From positions 62,001 through 126,000 of the forward strand of contig NZ_JONH01000005.1 of NCBI RefSeq assembly GCF_000711795.1: a stretch of DNA of 64,000 nt, read 5' to 3'. The position numbers were made by a program, and so were the translations under genes. The notes under the pieces are model-generated. The model did no database searches, was not told where the DNA came from, and was given only the letters and a program-made list of their open reading frames with translations. Numbering within the stretch: the stretch's first letter is position 1; each line of letters begins with the position of its first letter. Positions 45,807-56,366 of this stretch are shown here, piece after piece. Source of the stretch: Vibrio pacinii DSM 19139. Lineage in GTDB: Bacteria > Pseudomonadota > Gammaproteobacteria > Enterobacterales > Vibrionaceae.

Positions 45807-47690
45807 ATGGGGCTAAATAGGAAATTATTATTGATTTTTGGGGTGATGTTTTTGGCGGTTGTCACTGCGATTAGTGGTTGGGGATACCATTCTTTTAAAG
45901 CTGAATCCACGAAGAATTATCAAGAACGTTTAGAAAGAGAAAGCATGCTAATAGGTCGTGCTCTTGAGCAGCGAATTGAACGGAACTTTGATGTGCTGAA
46001 GACGGTGTCGAGTGTTATCTCAATATCGAGTGATGGGATTTTAGACTTAGACTCTCTAATGGCACAACTGAACTCAATCGCAGAACATAATAACGTAATC
46101 AATGCTTATGTGGCCCTTTCGGATGGTTCAACATTCTCAACATCGACCAAAGGCCTGGTTCCCAACTTTAACGCAAAAGAAAAACGACGTGAGTGGTTTG
46201 TCCGAGTCTTTTCCGGTGAGGGGCGCGTTGTAACAGCGCCGTATCAAAGCGCAGAAGGAGATGCGGTGATGGCGGTCGCCGTCCCCGTCAATAGAGACGG
46301 CCGTGTGGTGGCAGCGTTAGTCACCAACATAAAAGTGAACACACTGACGTCCTTTATCTCGCGTTTAACTCCAGAGAACCAAGTTTGGGTGGCGCGCGAA
46401 GATGGCTACATTTTGGCTGCAAAATATCCGGAGTTGTTAGGGAAAGACCTGTATCAAGAGCGTCCGAGTTATGCTGCATTTCGTAATGAACCATCAAGCT
46501 CCCACTCTTACCAGTTTAACAACCGTGAGTATTACGTGGCATCACAGAAATTGAGCAGCAATGGTTGGACAGTATGGGGATGGGAGCCGTGGGAAAACAT
46601 TACCGACGCTTCTGAAGGTAACTTGATGAGCAGCCTAATGATTTCCCTAGTGCTTATCCTCACGGCCCTCGTCATACTTTATCACTGCCTGAAAAAGTTT
46701 GTGTACGAACCCTTAGGCGGTGAACCACAGAACATCACTGCACTGATGGGACAGGTAGCGAGTGGTCATTTGAATGTAGGACAGCTCACCGGCGGTGAGA
46801 CGGGCATTTATGCCTCGGCAATTGGCATGGCCAATAAGTTAAAAGTGATGCTTCAAGAGGTAAAAGATGTGTCGCAGCAAGTGGGTAATATCTCTGGGCA
46901 AGTTGACGCTACGGCTTCCAGTGTCAGTTTGAATGCAAATGACCAAATGCAAAACCTTGAGCAGACAGCCACAGCAATGAACGAAATGTCTTCTACCGTT
47001 GATGAAGTGGCGAGAAGTGCCGGCAACGCCTCTCAAGCGGCAGAGCAAGCTTACTTGAACGCAAGTGAAGGCATGAATTTGGTGTTAGAAGTCGATAAAG
47101 GGATTGATGCTTTAACCCGCGGGATTGCATCCGCACAACAAGCAATTTCGGCGGTTAATAGTGAATCTCAAAGTGTCGGTCAAATAGTGGACGTGATAGA
47201 AGATATTGCTGAGCAAACCAACTTACTTGCTTTAAATGCCGCGATTGAAGCCGCGAGAGCGGGAGAGCAAGGTCGAGGTTTCGCTGTTGTGGCGGATGAG
47301 GTGCGTAATTTAGCCAGTCGAACTCAAACCAGTACCGCTCAGATTCAGGAATTGATTAGCAAGTTGCAAGAGGAAGCCGCTCGCTCGGTTGAAGTGATGC
47401 AAAAGAACGAGAAAGAGTCGAACGATATCTTAGCTTTTTCTAAGCAAGCGACATCGTCACTTGAAACGATACAGTCCTCAGTGTCAGAGATCCAAGATAT
47501 GAATAGCCAAATCGCGACAGCGGCAGAAGAGCAATCGGTTGTGGCTTCCCAAATTAATGAGTCTGTTTCAGACCTCAATGTGTTAGCTGGACAAACGCAG
47601 AAAGGCTCTTCTGAAAATAGAGAGTTGGCAAGTCAACTGAAAGGTAATGCTGAGCGTTTGGAGCAGCAAGTCAATCAATTTAAGTTCTAA
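45807..47690 (+). CDS. Methyl-accepting chemotaxis protein 1 (dCache type)
   Basis: The 627-residue receptor has a membrane helix at about 8-27, a periplasmic double-Cache sensor to about 275 ([36 protein letters not shown]), a second helix at about 275-298, a HAMP-like linker ([20 protein letters not shown]) and the signalling hairpin [20 protein letters not shown] near 470. GGAGG lies before the ATG. dCache receptors bind amino acids, polyamines or organic acids; the ligand is unknown. No CheA is near, so it must use the main chemotaxis kinase. Confidence 0.93.
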   Translation: MGLNRKLLLIFGVMFLAVVTAISGWGYHSFKAESTKNYQERLERESMLIGRALEQRIERNFDVLKTVSSVISISSDGILDLDSLMAQLNSIAEHNNVINAYVALSDGSTFSTSTKGLVPNFNAKEKRREWFVRVFSGEGRVVTAPYQSAEGDAVMAVAVPVNRDGRVVAALVTNIKVNTLTSFISRLTPENQVWVAREDGYILAAKYPELLGKDLYQERPSYAAFRNEPSSSHSYQFNNREYYVASQKLSSNGWTVWGWEPWENITDASEGNLMSSLMISLVLILTALVILYHCLKKFVYEPLGGEPQNITALMGQVASGHLNVGQLTGGETGIYASAIGMANKLKVMLQEVKDVSQQVGNISGQVDATASSVSLNANDQMQNLEQTATAMNEMSSTVDEVARSAGNASQAAEQAYLNASEGMNLVLEVDKGIDALTRGIASAQQAISAVNSESQSVGQIVDVIEDIAEQTNLLALNAAIEAARAGEQGRGFAVVADEVRNLASRTQTSTAQIQELISKLQEEAARSVEVMQKNEKESNDILAFSKQATSSLETIQSSVSEIQDMNSQIATAAEEQSVVASQINESVSDLNVLAGQTQKGSSENRELASQLKGNAERLEQQVNQFKF

Positions 47691-47798
47691 TTAAGACAGG
47701 ACCTTTGGAGGCGCCACGCAGAGCCAAGGGATTATCTTTTTGCGCTCTGCGCGGCAGTGAGTACATTCTCCATAATTATAACCAAGGATGAAGTTATC

Positions 47799-48719
47799 TT
47801 GACCATCTTATCAGAACAGCCCCAAGGCGCGCTGATGTTTCGTCTACACGCAAAAGCCACCTTGTTTGCGTTAGGGACAATGAAAATTAAAGAGATTGTC
47901 CCTTTTCAGCGCCCAACAGTCCTTCCTGCTTGCCACACTTATGTCATAGGAGCGGTGACCATTCGTGATACCAGTCTGCCTGTGATTGATTTGTCGTTGG
48001 CCATGGGCGGGCGCGGCGTTCCTTTGTCGGAGCGAGGGGCGCAAACTTTGATTGTGGCCGATTGCATGCGCATGCAGGTGGCGTTAATGGTGGCTCAAGT
48101 CGAACACATTGTGTCGTGTGACTGGAAATCGGTCACGCCTTTACCCAAGGCGGCTGGCCAGGACACGTTTGTGCTGGGGAGTACCCATTACAATGACCAA
48201 TTGGTTCAACTACTGGATGTTGAAAGGGTATTGACAGAGATTTTTCCGGCTGACATTGAAGACGCGGGCGTCCAGTTGTCACAAGAAGAAATTGCTTTAC
48301 TGCAAAAACTCAACGTCTTGGTGGTGGATGACTCGATCATTGCCCGTCGGTTAATATCGGAGATATTGGACCGCTTTGGCCTAAAGTTTCAATTATGTCA
48401 TAGCGGTGATGAGGCGCTCGCACTGCTGCTTGATACAGGCGGGGCTGGTGTGAAATTTGACATGGTGATTAGTGACATTGAAATGCCAGGGCTCGATGGT
48501 TATGAGTTAATTTTTGCGCTGAACGACAACCCTCGAACTCGAGCGATGTATAAGATTTTGCATACTTCATTGTCGAGTGAAATGAGCCAAGATAGGGCGC
48601 GGCAAGTGGGGGCTAATGATGCCCTGTCGAAGTTCAACGCACAGGCGTTGATGACGGCAATATCGCGGGGTGCAGAGGTGGCTTTGGCAGGTGCAGTTGA
48701 TGAGTGTCATGACCGCTAA
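47799..48719 (+). CDS. CheV-like protein (CheW domain plus receiver)
   Basis: The N-terminal CheW-type coupling domain (LMFRLHAKATLFALGTMKIK; VIGAVTIRDTSLPVIDLSLA) is followed by a response-regulator domain with VLVVDDSIIARR near 190, phospho-acceptor Asp in MVISDIEMPGLDGYEL and Thr/Lys positions in HTSLSS and ALSKF. It would bridge MCPs and CheA and tune signalling. I choose TTG at 47799 because AAGGATG lies 8 bases upstream; GTG at 47757 is in the same frame. It overlaps the HDOD gene. Confidence 0.9.
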   Translation: MTILSEQPQGALMFRLHAKATLFALGTMKIKEIVPFQRPTVLPACHTYVIGAVTIRDTSLPVIDLSLAMGGRGVPLSERGAQTLIVADCMRMQVALMVAQVEHIVSCDWKSVTPLPKAAGQDTFVLGSTHYNDQLVQLLDVERVLTEIFPADIEDAGVQLSQEEIALLQKLNVLVVDDSIIARRLISEILDRFGLKFQLCHSGDEALALLLDTGGAGVKFDMVISDIEMPGLDGYELIFALNDNPRTRAMYKILHTSLSSEMSQDRARQVGANDALSKFNAQALMTAISRGAEVALAGAVDECHDR

Positions 48720-50004
48720 TCGGACGAAAAGGCGTCAAACGAAGTCGGGTGGGAAAACGCCATCGCAAAACAACATGCGTAAAGCGATTATCACGCAACG
48801 CCGCTACAGCGAAGAGGCGAATGCCATTGCCGACAAAGTCTCGGCGGTAACACGCGCTCGACATGCCAAGTGGCTCGTAAGCAGACAGTTTGTTCTAGAC
48901 CAAGATAACGTTGACAGCTCTCTTAGCGATCAGGCGCGGTATTGCGATAGTGTGATTGGAAGCGAAAGGGAGCGCATCACTCGCAATCAAAGGTTGTTAC
49001 TGGAGTGTGAAAGTGCACGAGTGAAGGATAAGAGACAAAAGCAGGCGCAGCGTCAACGTGTCCATGCTGCGGTGGTACAAGAGGTGTTGGCTTTTACTAA
49101 GGCCTCAATGGAGAAGCAGTTGCTCACCATGACACCAACGCAGCTGTTTGGGCGCTTTCCGGATTTCTCTTACTTTGCTGATATCGCTTACTCGCCTTCT
49201 TTGGGGATTAGCAAACTGTCAGTTCTTACCACGAATGACGCGATGCTTAAGTCTGAAATTTTATCGCTTGTGGGGAATGCGCAGTTTTTGGCACGTCTTC
49301 ATCGAGAGCCTAAGCGTGTCTCAGACCCCAATGTCGCGATAGGGACGTTGGGTATTGACAACTGCGTACGTCTTTTTCCGATATTGATGAGCAAAGCGCT
49401 GGTGAAATGGCAAGAGCCTGCGATTAAAAATATCGTGCCCAAGTTATGGCAATACATGATGGTCACTGCCAACGCCACCTGTCAGCGTCTTGAAGTCGCG
49501 GGGTGGCGTTACCCTCATCAAGGTCTTTTATTGGGAGCTCTTCATGCATTAGGCATGTTTGTTGTTGTCAATCAGTACCCTCGTTTTTTTGAAGAGGCAC
49601 TAATTAACAAGATGCAAGCGTACCGTGGGCAACAAAGGCGTGATGAGTATTACGCCTGCGCTGAAGTGTCATTGGACATGAGCCTCTTGCCTGAGCTTTT
49701 AATGTCGCTGTCAAAGCCATTGACGCAGAATATTGTTGAGGCTTTGTCATGGTCAGCGAGCAGTCAACCGTTGCGGCTCGCCTTGGAAGAAGACATTAAT
49801 CAAGTGCCTGTTTTAGAGCGTAGCCTGTTTGGTGTGGCCTTGGCTCAAGGCAGCGCGTTTTCGACTTATGACGCACTTGAGCGAAGCCAGGTGTTCGTCG
49901 ATAAACACAAGCCATTTTGGTTTGCGAATGTGCAGTTAGCTGCCAAGGATTTAGGTGTGCTGAGTCAATCTAAAATGGGTCGACTTCAGTTATCAAGCTC
50001 GTAA
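48700..50004 (+). CDS. HDOD-domain protein
   Basis: A protein of about 434 residues with a basic N-terminus (NRTKRRQTKSGGKTPSQNN), a helical middle and a C-terminal HDOD region (about 150-350) marked by LTTNDAMLKSEILSLVGNAQ and VAIGTLGIDNCVRLFPILM. HDOD proteins are signalling scaffolds related to HD phosphodiesterases but lack the metal site. ATG at 48700 has AGGTG upstream and overlaps the CheV-like gene by 20 bases, so the two are coupled. Confidence 0.85.
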   Translation: MSVMTANRTKRRQTKSGGKTPSQNNMRKAIITQRRYSEEANAIADKVSAVTRARHAKWLVSRQFVLDQDNVDSSLSDQARYCDSVIGSERERITRNQRLLLECESARVKDKRQKQAQRQRVHAAVVQEVLAFTKASMEKQLLTMTPTQLFGRFPDFSYFADIAYSPSLGISKLSVLTTNDAMLKSEILSLVGNAQFLARLHREPKRVSDPNVAIGTLGIDNCVRLFPILMSKALVKWQEPAIKNIVPKLWQYMMVTANATCQRLEVAGWRYPHQGLLLGALHALGMFVVVNQYPRFFEEALINKMQAYRGQQRRDEYYACAEVSLDMSLLPELLMSLSKPLTQNIVEALSWSASSQPLRLALEEDINQVPVLERSLFGVALAQGSAFSTYDALERSQVFVDKHKPFWFANVQLAAKDLGVLSQSKMGRLQLSSS

Positions 50005-50037
50005 TAGAACGAGCAACAACGATTGATTTGTGGTGCT

Positions 50038-51681
50038 ATGATGAAACACGTTCTTCCGACTTCGGTATTGCAATTGTTTAATACCACCAGCGAAGGCCTT
50101 TGGTTTATGACTCGCGATAATGTGGTGGCGTTTTATAATACCCCGTTTTACGAGCAATTTGATATGCCGATCGAAGACTCGACCTTAGAGAATTGGTTGG
50201 CCCTAGTGCATCCAGAAGACAGAGAGGACCTGCAAAATAAGGTGAGCGAGCACCATCAAGAGGTGCCTTTAGTACGCGTAAAAACCCGTTATCGTGTCAA
50301 AAATCGATTGGGGCACTATTTATGGATTGAGGCTACTGGGACTTTGGTTGAACAAGAAGGCGACATGGTGATGGTTGGGACACATAAGAATGTGTCGGAG
50401 GAAGTCTTCCTTAATCAGTACCTTTCACACATTGCCAACCACGACAGTGAAACGGGGCTGTATAACCGACATCAATTTCTACAAGATATGGCAAAATTTG
50501 ATGAGAAAGGCTGGTTGTTCGTGTGTTGTTTCACTCAACTGCATGAAGCACAACGACGCGTAGGGCAGGAAGCAACCTCCCGCTTAATTTCGACGCTGGT
50601 GGCGGTGTTAGATGAGATTCTGTCTTTGCGCTACGGTTTGTATCGCATCAACGCCGATACCTTGGTGTTCACTGTAGAGCAATCTATGACGCCTACCCGC
50701 GCTATGACCCTAATGAAAGAGGTAGATGCGCGCTTTCTCCAGCAGGTGCGCACCTGCGAGGTTGCGTTGGCAGCAAATTTAGGGTTGGGCGCACTGCCTC
50801 GCGCGGATATGGAGTCGGCGCAAATACTCACGCAAGTGTTTAATGTGTGTGAATATGCTCGGTTAGTTGAATCGCCAGTTACCTATGTTGGTCCTTCACG
50901 CAAGAAAATTGTCCGTTATTTTCAAATAGAGGATGCGTTAGATGCTGCGATAGCTCATCGACAGATTGATATTGCGCTGCAACCGATAGTGGCTTCTGCT
51001 ACGGGCGACTTGGTAAGCTACGAAGCCCTGGCTCGTTGGACTCACCCTGTCTTAGGCGTCGTGTCTCCGGGGGAGTTTATTCCTATGGCAGAAAAGTTGG
51101 GTTACATACATGCGCTTGGAATGGTCGTACTAGAGAAAGCGTGTCAGTTTTTAAGTGCTTTTGACAAAATGCATCAGTCGAGACCCAGCATTAATGTCAA
51201 TGTGTCTGCCCAGCAACTGCTTAAGCCTGCCTTTGTCGACGATGTGATGGCGGTTGTTACCGACAATCAACTATCTCCGTCACGGATGGTATTGGAAATC
51301 ACCGAATCGTACTTACTTGAAAACACCCAGTCATTGATGACCACCCTAAACGCCCTTCACCGGCGCGGTTTCAAGTTGTCCATTGATGATTTTGGTGCGG
51401 GCATGACCGCGATTACGGGGTTGTTTAGTTTACCACTTTATCAGGTCAAGTTAGATAGGGCGTTGGTGATGGAAGCAATGCGACTCCCGGCTTGCTTAAA
51501 GCTCGTGTCGTACTTATGCGACTATGGTCGAAGTCACGGTATTACGGTCGTCGCCGAAGGGGTGGAAACCACAGAGATGTTTGACCGATTGACGTCAACA
51601 GGCGTGCCTTACCTTCAAGGCTTTTGTTTGTATCGCCCTTGCGCTCCTGACGTATGGCTAACCAGTAGGGGCGTTACATGA
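50038..51681 (+). CDS. PAS - degenerate GGDEF - EAL c-di-GMP phosphodiesterase
   Basis: An N-terminal PAS fold (TTSEGLWFMTRDNVVAFYNT) is followed by a GGDEF-like region whose active loop reads RINADTLVF, so it is not a cyclase. The EAL domain has all key motifs: YEALARW, NVNVSAQQ, LEITES, IDDFGAG, VKLDRALV, VAEGVETTE and LQGF. It should therefore hydrolyse c-di-GMP. No membrane segment is seen. ATG at 50038 or 50041 is the likely start. It overlaps the next small gene as ATGA. Confidence 0.92.
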   Translation: MMKHVLPTSVLQLFNTTSEGLWFMTRDNVVAFYNTPFYEQFDMPIEDSTLENWLALVHPEDREDLQNKVSEHHQEVPLVRVKTRYRVKNRLGHYLWIEATGTLVEQEGDMVMVGTHKNVSEEVFLNQYLSHIANHDSETGLYNRHQFLQDMAKFDEKGWLFVCCFTQLHEAQRRVGQEATSRLISTLVAVLDEILSLRYGLYRINADTLVFTVEQSMTPTRAMTLMKEVDARFLQQVRTCEVALAANLGLGALPRADMESAQILTQVFNVCEYARLVESPVTYVGPSRKKIVRYFQIEDALDAAIAHRQIDIALQPIVASATGDLVSYEALARWTHPVLGVVSPGEFIPMAEKLGYIHALGMVVLEKACQFLSAFDKMHQSRPSINVNVSAQQLLKPAFVDDVMAVVTDNQLSPSRMVLEITESYLLENTQSLMTTLNALHRRGFKLSIDDFGAGMTAITGLFSLPLYQVKLDRALVMEAMRLPACLKLVSYLCDYGRSHGITVVAEGVETTEMFDRLTSTGVPYLQGFCLYRPCAPDVWLTSRGVT

Positions 51682-51983
51682 GTCGCAAATGGTTAGCCAG
51701 TGAAAAAGCCCTGTATGACTTGGTTTGTCATAGTTTGTTGGCTTTGCTCATGTCAGCGTCACTCTCTCAAGGGCGAGTGACTGAGGCTCAGCGGCGTAAA
51801 GTGCTGGTGAAGTTCTATAAGCGAGCGCTGGCCAATCCGAATTACAAAACGGTGCGCCAAGATATACGGGGGTTGCTTGCTGCGAGTCGAAATGAGCGGA
51901 TGAATGTTTATGCCATGCTTAAGCAGCTCAATGACGATGCCTTTAAAATTGATCCCATCAATAACCACTCGGATGTGAGTTAG
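51678..51983 (+). CDS. Small hypothetical protein in the chemosensory operon (101 aa)
   Basis: The start overlaps the EAL gene stop as ATGA, so it is translationally coupled. The protein (MSRKWLASEKALYDLVCHS at its start, then QRRKVLVKFYKRALANPNYK) is basic and helical. I recognise no family. It may be a partner of the EAL protein. Confidence 0.7.
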   Translation: MSRKWLASEKALYDLVCHSLLALLMSASLSQGRVTEAQRRKVLVKFYKRALANPNYKTVRQDIRGLLAASRNERMNVYAMLKQLNDDAFKIDPINNHSDVS

Positions 51984-52050
51984 GTTATTATTGATATATC
52001 TATTTTTTAAATATATTTGGACACTTTCTGAAATCGGGTAGGACACCACT

Positions 52051-53712
52051 ATGAATCTTGCTATACGCAGCCGCCTTTATGTGCTGGCTATCTTTCCCTT
52101 GTTGAGCATCATGCTTGGTATGTTAATCGTCACGTACCTCAAAACCACTGAGTTGAATGAACATCAAGTTGAGGTGACGCGCGAGCGGATGATGGCGATG
52201 AAGCGAGAGGAACTGAAAAGCTACATTAAAATGGCGCAAAGCGCTGTGATTCCTCTGCTCAGTCAAGGCGCCACGTTGGACGAGGCGCTGCCCACCCTGA
52301 AAGCCCTAAAGTATGGGGAGGACGGCTATGTTTTCGGTTACAACACCCAAGGGGTTCGATTGCTGTTAGGGGAGAGTGAGAAAGGCATTGGTGAGAGCTT
52401 TTGGACCTTAAAGGACAAGCAGGACAACCTTTTCATACAGTCACTCATTGGTAATAGTAAAACTGGTAAGTTTACGACTTACTACTTTCCCAAGCCAGGA
52501 CAAACTCAAGCGCTGCCTAAGCTCAGCTATTCGGTGTACATTCCGCAGTGGGACTTGGTACTCGGCACGGGGTTTTATACCGATGACATTGATGCGGTCA
52601 TTGCTGACTTAGAAGAGGCGACGGCGATCGCACTCACTAACACGTTAACCACCATTGTACTTTTCTGTTTGGTGTTATCTGGCCTCGTCGCGGTGTTTGC
52701 CGTGGCGATTAACCGCTCAATCATGAAACCCCTGACCCTCTTTGATGATTCCATTCGCGCATTTGCCCACGGTGAAGGGGATTTAACCGCTCGTATGGAG
52801 GCGTTCACGGTGCCAGAGTTCGCGAGGCTGAGTGATAATTTTAATGCCTTTGTGACGAGCCTACAAACCATCATTAAAAGTGTCAGTGGGGTAGGTCAGC
52901 AAGTCGTGACTGAAACACAAAGCATGGCACAACGGGCCACTCAAGTTGACGCGCTGGCAGCCGGTCAACGTGAGGAAACCGAGCAAGTCGCGACCGCCAT
53001 GACGGAAATGACCACGACCGCGACGGAAATATCGAGCAATGCGAGTCAAGCGGCGGAGTCGGCGAAACAAGCGGATGACAACGCCAAGCAAGCGCAATCT
53101 ATTGTCGATACGGCGGCGGAGTCCGTAGAGGTCTTAGCCAAAGAAGTCTCGCACGCGAGTGGCGTCATCACCCGGTTGGAAGGCGATGTACAGAATATTT
53201 CGGCAGCGTTGGGTGTCATTCAAGATATTGCTGAGCAAACCAACTTATTGGCTTTAAACGCCGCAATTGAAGCGGCGAGAGCGGGAGAGCAGGGTCGAGG
53301 TTTTGCCGTGGTGGCAGATGAAGTCAGAAAGCTGGCCAGTCGCACACAAGAAAGTACCGGTGACATTCATCAAATGATAGAGCGGTTAAAAGCCGCGTCC
53401 GATGATGCGGTCAGTGCCATGTCATCGAGTCAGGCGAGAGGCATCGCTACGGTCAGTGAGGCGAAGGCAGCGGCGAAGGCATTGATAGAAATACAAAGTT
53501 TCATTGGTACCATCATGGATATGAACACGCTTATCGCCACGGCCACAGAAGAGCAAAGTCTGGTCGGACAGGAGATATCACAACGCGTTGTGGTGATTTC
53601 AGAGCAGAGTTTGCAGTCGGCTGAGTTGGCGAATGAGAACCGGTCGGGAAGTGAGACCTTAACGGGACGAGCCACCGAGCTTTACGATTTAGTGAGTCGT
53701 TTTAAGGTGTAG
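52051..53712 (+). CDS. Methyl-accepting chemotaxis protein 2 (single Cache)
   Basis: The 553-residue receptor has a membrane helix at 8-30, a single-Cache sensor ([38 protein letters not shown]) to about 190, a second helix at about 190-215, HAMP ([20 protein letters not shown]) and the signalling tip [20 protein letters not shown]. It is the last gene of the CheV-HDOD-EAL-101 aa series. The gap to the upstream gene is 67 bases. Single-Cache receptors often sense short organic acids. Confidence 0.93.
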   Translation: MNLAIRSRLYVLAIFPLLSIMLGMLIVTYLKTTELNEHQVEVTRERMMAMKREELKSYIKMAQSAVIPLLSQGATLDEALPTLKALKYGEDGYVFGYNTQGVRLLLGESEKGIGESFWTLKDKQDNLFIQSLIGNSKTGKFTTYYFPKPGQTQALPKLSYSVYIPQWDLVLGTGFYTDDIDAVIADLEEATAIALTNTLTTIVLFCLVLSGLVAVFAVAINRSIMKPLTLFDDSIRAFAHGEGDLTARMEAFTVPEFARLSDNFNAFVTSLQTIIKSVSGVGQQVVTETQSMAQRATQVDALAAGQREETEQVATAMTEMTTTATEISSNASQAAESAKQADDNAKQAQSIVDTAAESVEVLAKEVSHASGVITRLEGDVQNISAALGVIQDIAEQTNLLALNAAIEAARAGEQGRGFAVVADEVRKLASRTQESTGDIHQMIERLKAASDDAVSAMSSSQARGIATVSEAKAAAKALIEIQSFIGTIMDMNTLIATATEEQSLVGQEISQRVVVISEQSLQSAELANENRSGSETLTGRATELYDLVSRFKV

Positions 53713-53748
53713 AGTTTTTAATTTGAAGTGATAACAAAGGAAATTATT

Positions 53749-54219
53749 GTGAATGAGGTTGTCATAGAGGGGGCTTCTGTAAACTTGAGTACCCTCGAAA
53801 GGCGTCAATTTTGTAACAATCAAGTAGACAGTAACCGGTGTGCGGAGCTGGTGAGCATGGGTGAAAAGAAGGCGACTTCGAGCCTTTATGATGCCTACCT
53901 TATAGAAGGTGAAGCGCTGCCAGAGAAAGGCTCACTGTACATTGTCGTCAATTGGTACGGGGAAGAGCAATGCATTATCAGGGTGACGGATGTGTCTCGA
54001 CTGCCCTTTAATGAGGTCAGTGAAGAGCACGCCCGAATGGAAGGGGAAGGTAATCGGACACTCACATACTGGCGCAATACCCATGAAGCTGCTTTTCGGA
54101 TGGAGTGCGCGGAGTATGGTCTGGAATTTAACGAGGCCATGCCAGTGGTGTTTGAAGTGTTCGAGGTCGTCCATACGTTTGCTCGAGTAGTCAAGAAGAG
54201 CATCGTACCAACGGCTTAG
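53749..54219 (+). CDS. ASCH-domain protein
   Basis: A protein of 156 residues with the ASCH fold: SMGEKKATSSLYDAYLIEGE near 45, RVTDVSRLPFNEVSEEHARM near 85 and GNRTLTYWRNTHEAAF. ASCH proteins bind RNA or act as small amidohydrolases on modified nucleosides. GTG at 53749 has AAGGAAA upstream; the frame opens at 53728. It is 36 bases after MCP 2 and may be an unrelated passenger. Confidence 0.85.
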   Translation: MNEVVIEGASVNLSTLERRQFCNNQVDSNRCAELVSMGEKKATSSLYDAYLIEGEALPEKGSLYIVVNWYGEEQCIIRVTDVSRLPFNEVSEEHARMEGEGNRTLTYWRNTHEAAFRMECAEYGLEFNEAMPVVFEVFEVVHTFARVVKKSIVPTA

Positions 54220-54268
54220 CTTGTTGGCGGCGTAACTGAAAGTGATAGGCAGAGAGGATATTAGGTAA

Positions 54269-54625
54269 ATGTTACAGAAGTACTGTTGCAAACTATGTAC
54301 GGCTGAAGTTTCGTTTGAGGAGCAGAATGTCACGCCATTTCATGTTGAACATGGCGTCTGTGAGATGTGCATGGGGGATATTTATGTCTATCTTCAATCA
54401 TCGCACCAGCTTAGAAATGAGGAGCTTAGTCTTAAAGTGAATTTGCGCAAAATGCGGAATGTTTTGCAACGGGTCGATTGTCCCCAAAATATTGACCAGG
54501 TGCTAGAGCGTGTTCGTAAAGAAGTGTACGCCATTGAGAAACAGTTGAAAGACTCTGTTCAGGATTATCCATCAGTCTCAGAAGCACTTTCGGAGTACCA
54601 TAGCCTTATTCGTGTCTACCGTTAA
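54269..54625 (+). CDS. Small protein with paired CxxC zinc-ribbon-like motif (118 aa)
   Basis: Cys7/Cys10 (CCKLC) and Cys31/Cys34 (GVCEMC) form a likely zinc site. The rest is a helical, coiled-coil-like tail (NEELSLKVNLRKMRNVL). I do not recognise a named family. TTAGG lies before the ATG. Confidence 0.6.
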   Translation: MLQKYCCKLCTAEVSFEEQNVTPFHVEHGVCEMCMGDIYVYLQSSHQLRNEELSLKVNLRKMRNVLQRVDCPQNIDQVLERVRKEVYAIEKQLKDSVQDYPSVSEALSEYHSLIRVYR

Positions 54626-54646
54626 ATGCAATAGGAATCGATAATT

Positions 54647-54913
54647 TTGGTCGAAGTCACATTCAAACATTATGGTTACTCAGGTTCGTTAACCGTTAGC
54701 GAGCCTTTGAATGTAAGTAAGATACAAGAATGCATTACGCTGGCAAATCGGGAAGCGCTATTGGTGCTGATTTTGTCCTTTCTCGTCAACCTTGAAGCGC
54801 GTCAGACCTTTGAGAGCCGCGTTGCAATGACGGCGATACAAATGGCAGAGTTATATAAAGTCAGTGAGGTGGTTGTTTGTTTAAAAAGTGGTGAGCGTTT
54901 TAGGGTTGTTTAA
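54647..54913 (+). CDS. Small hypothetical protein (88 aa)
   Basis: The start is TTG at 54647 with AGGAA about 10 bases upstream. The protein begins MVEVTFKHYGYSGSLTVSEP and contains a hydrophobic stretch ALLVLILSFLVNL. It is 21 bases after the zinc-ribbon gene, so the two are probably co-transcribed. Function unknown. Confidence 0.5.
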   Translation: MVEVTFKHYGYSGSLTVSEPLNVSKIQECITLANREALLVLILSFLVNLEARQTFESRVAMTAIQMAELYKVSEVVVCLKSGERFRVV

Positions 54914-55043
54914 GTCCATTGGTGACGGTGAAGTCTCTCAGTAATCCATTCATTACCGCTAGTGGATTATATATTTATGATAGAGCGTTAAGGCTAGGAA
55001 GGCATATCGCCATAATTTGGCTTGAAAGTTTATAGGAAAAACA

Positions 55044-56366
55044 ATGGAAAGGATTAACCTAATAGTAAAAGGGCTCGTAATGACTATTCTCAGCCTAAGT
55101 ATTTACTTTGCAACTCTAAATTCATTGGGAATTGCGCTGGTCTTATGCGTCATTGCCGCAGCTTACTTGATTTATAAAAGCAACATTAATTTGAAAAGTC
55201 AGCTTCATTTGTATGAGCAAATTATAGATGCCGTCCCCCACCCATTGTCAGTTACCGATATGGACATGAAATGGACATTTGTCAATAAAGCGGCCACGGC
55301 TCCCTTGGGAGTGACGCGAGAGGATGTGTTAGGCAAACACTGCTCAAATTGGGGAGCGAACATATGCGGAACACAAGACTGTGGTGTCCATTGTTTGAGA
55401 AACAACACACCGACAACATTTTTTAACCAATGGGGTAAAGACTTCAAAGTCAGCACCTCTTATATTACGGACATGAACGGTCAACACTTCGGACACATCG
55501 AACTCGTTCAAGATATCTCAGAAAAAGTCGCGCTTCAAAATGTATACCACGAGGTAAAAGGATTAAGTGAGAGTTTGACTCACGGCTCAAATAATTTGAA
55601 TGATGCCAGCAGCGCTTTGACGGTGGGTTCAACACAACAGGCGGCGTCCATTACTGAGATTAATCAATCCGTTACCCAGGTTTTAGAGCAAGCCAATGGC
55701 AACGCTCAGCGAGCAGAGATCGCCTTATCTACTTCCTTGAGTGTCGAAAGCGCGACACAGCAGATTTCCACTCAGATGAATGAACTGAGAAATGTCATGG
55801 CAGGTATTGAACAATCGAGTGGCTCTGTGAGTCAAATTATTACCGTCATTGGTGATATCGCATCTCAAACCAATTTGTTGGCTTTAAACGCTTCTATCGA
55901 AGCTGCAAGGGCTGGGGAGTTGGGGCGTGGCTTTGCAGTAGTAGCGGATGAAGTCCGTCAGTTAGCTGAGCGAAGCAACACTGCCGCGAGTGACTCAGCG
56001 ACTCATATAGAGCACTCCGTCGATGGTGTTAAAAAGGCGACGGAGATTTGTCAACTGTGTGTAGAAACACTCGATCAAATCGTCACCGAGGTGAAAAGTA
56101 ACTCAGAAATAGTTCAAACAATAGACAGAGCCTCAAAGGAGCAAGTTGAAAGTCTCTCTCAAGTCAATCAAGGAATAAGCGAGATTGATCAAGTGGTTCA
56201 TTCAACGGCAGCATCCGCTGAGCAAACCTCATCATCGGCGAGTGAACTCAATCACTTGGCTGAGGCGTTGCGTGTTCAGTTAACCGAAATGGAAAGGATT
56301 GAAGGATTATTCGATCAAACCAGAATAGGTAGAGCGTCCGATCAAATTGACATTGTTCAACTTTAA
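55044..56366 (+). CDS. Chemoreceptor with PAS sensor and Cys cluster (MCP 3)
   Basis: Two membrane segments at about 5-45, then a cytoplasmic PAS domain ([20 protein letters not shown]). It holds four Cys at 100, 108, 113 and 117 (GKHC, NICG, DCGVHC), spaced as in PAS domains of redox-sensing MCPs from anaerobes. The signalling part has [20 protein letters not shown] near 270. Length is 440 with no periplasmic domain, so it senses an internal signal, perhaps redox or metal. AGGAA lies before the ATG. Confidence 0.88.
   Translation: MERINLIVKGLVMTILSLSIYFATLNSLGIALVLCVIAAAYLIYKSNINLKSQLHLYEQIIDAVPHPLSVTDMDMKWTFVNKAATAPLGVTREDVLGKHCSNWGANICGTQDCGVHCLRNNTPTTFFNQWGKDFKVSTSYITDMNGQHFGHIELVQDISEKVALQNVYHEVKGLSESLTHGSNNLNDASSALTVGSTQQAASITEINQSVTQVLEQANGNAQRAEIALSTSLSVESATQQISTQMNELRNVMAGIEQSSGSVSQIITVIGDIASQTNLLALNASIEAARAGELGRGFAVVADEVRQLAERSNTAASDSATHIEHSVDGVKKATEICQLCVETLDQIVTEVKSNSEIVQTIDRASKEQVESLSQVNQGISEIDQVVHSTAASAEQTSSSASELNHLAEALRVQLTEMERIEGLFDQTRIGRASDQIDIVQL

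Noticed and set aside
50038..51681. Active diguanylate cyclase
   Set aside because: The GGDEF loop reads INADT instead of GGDEF, so only the EAL activity is supported.
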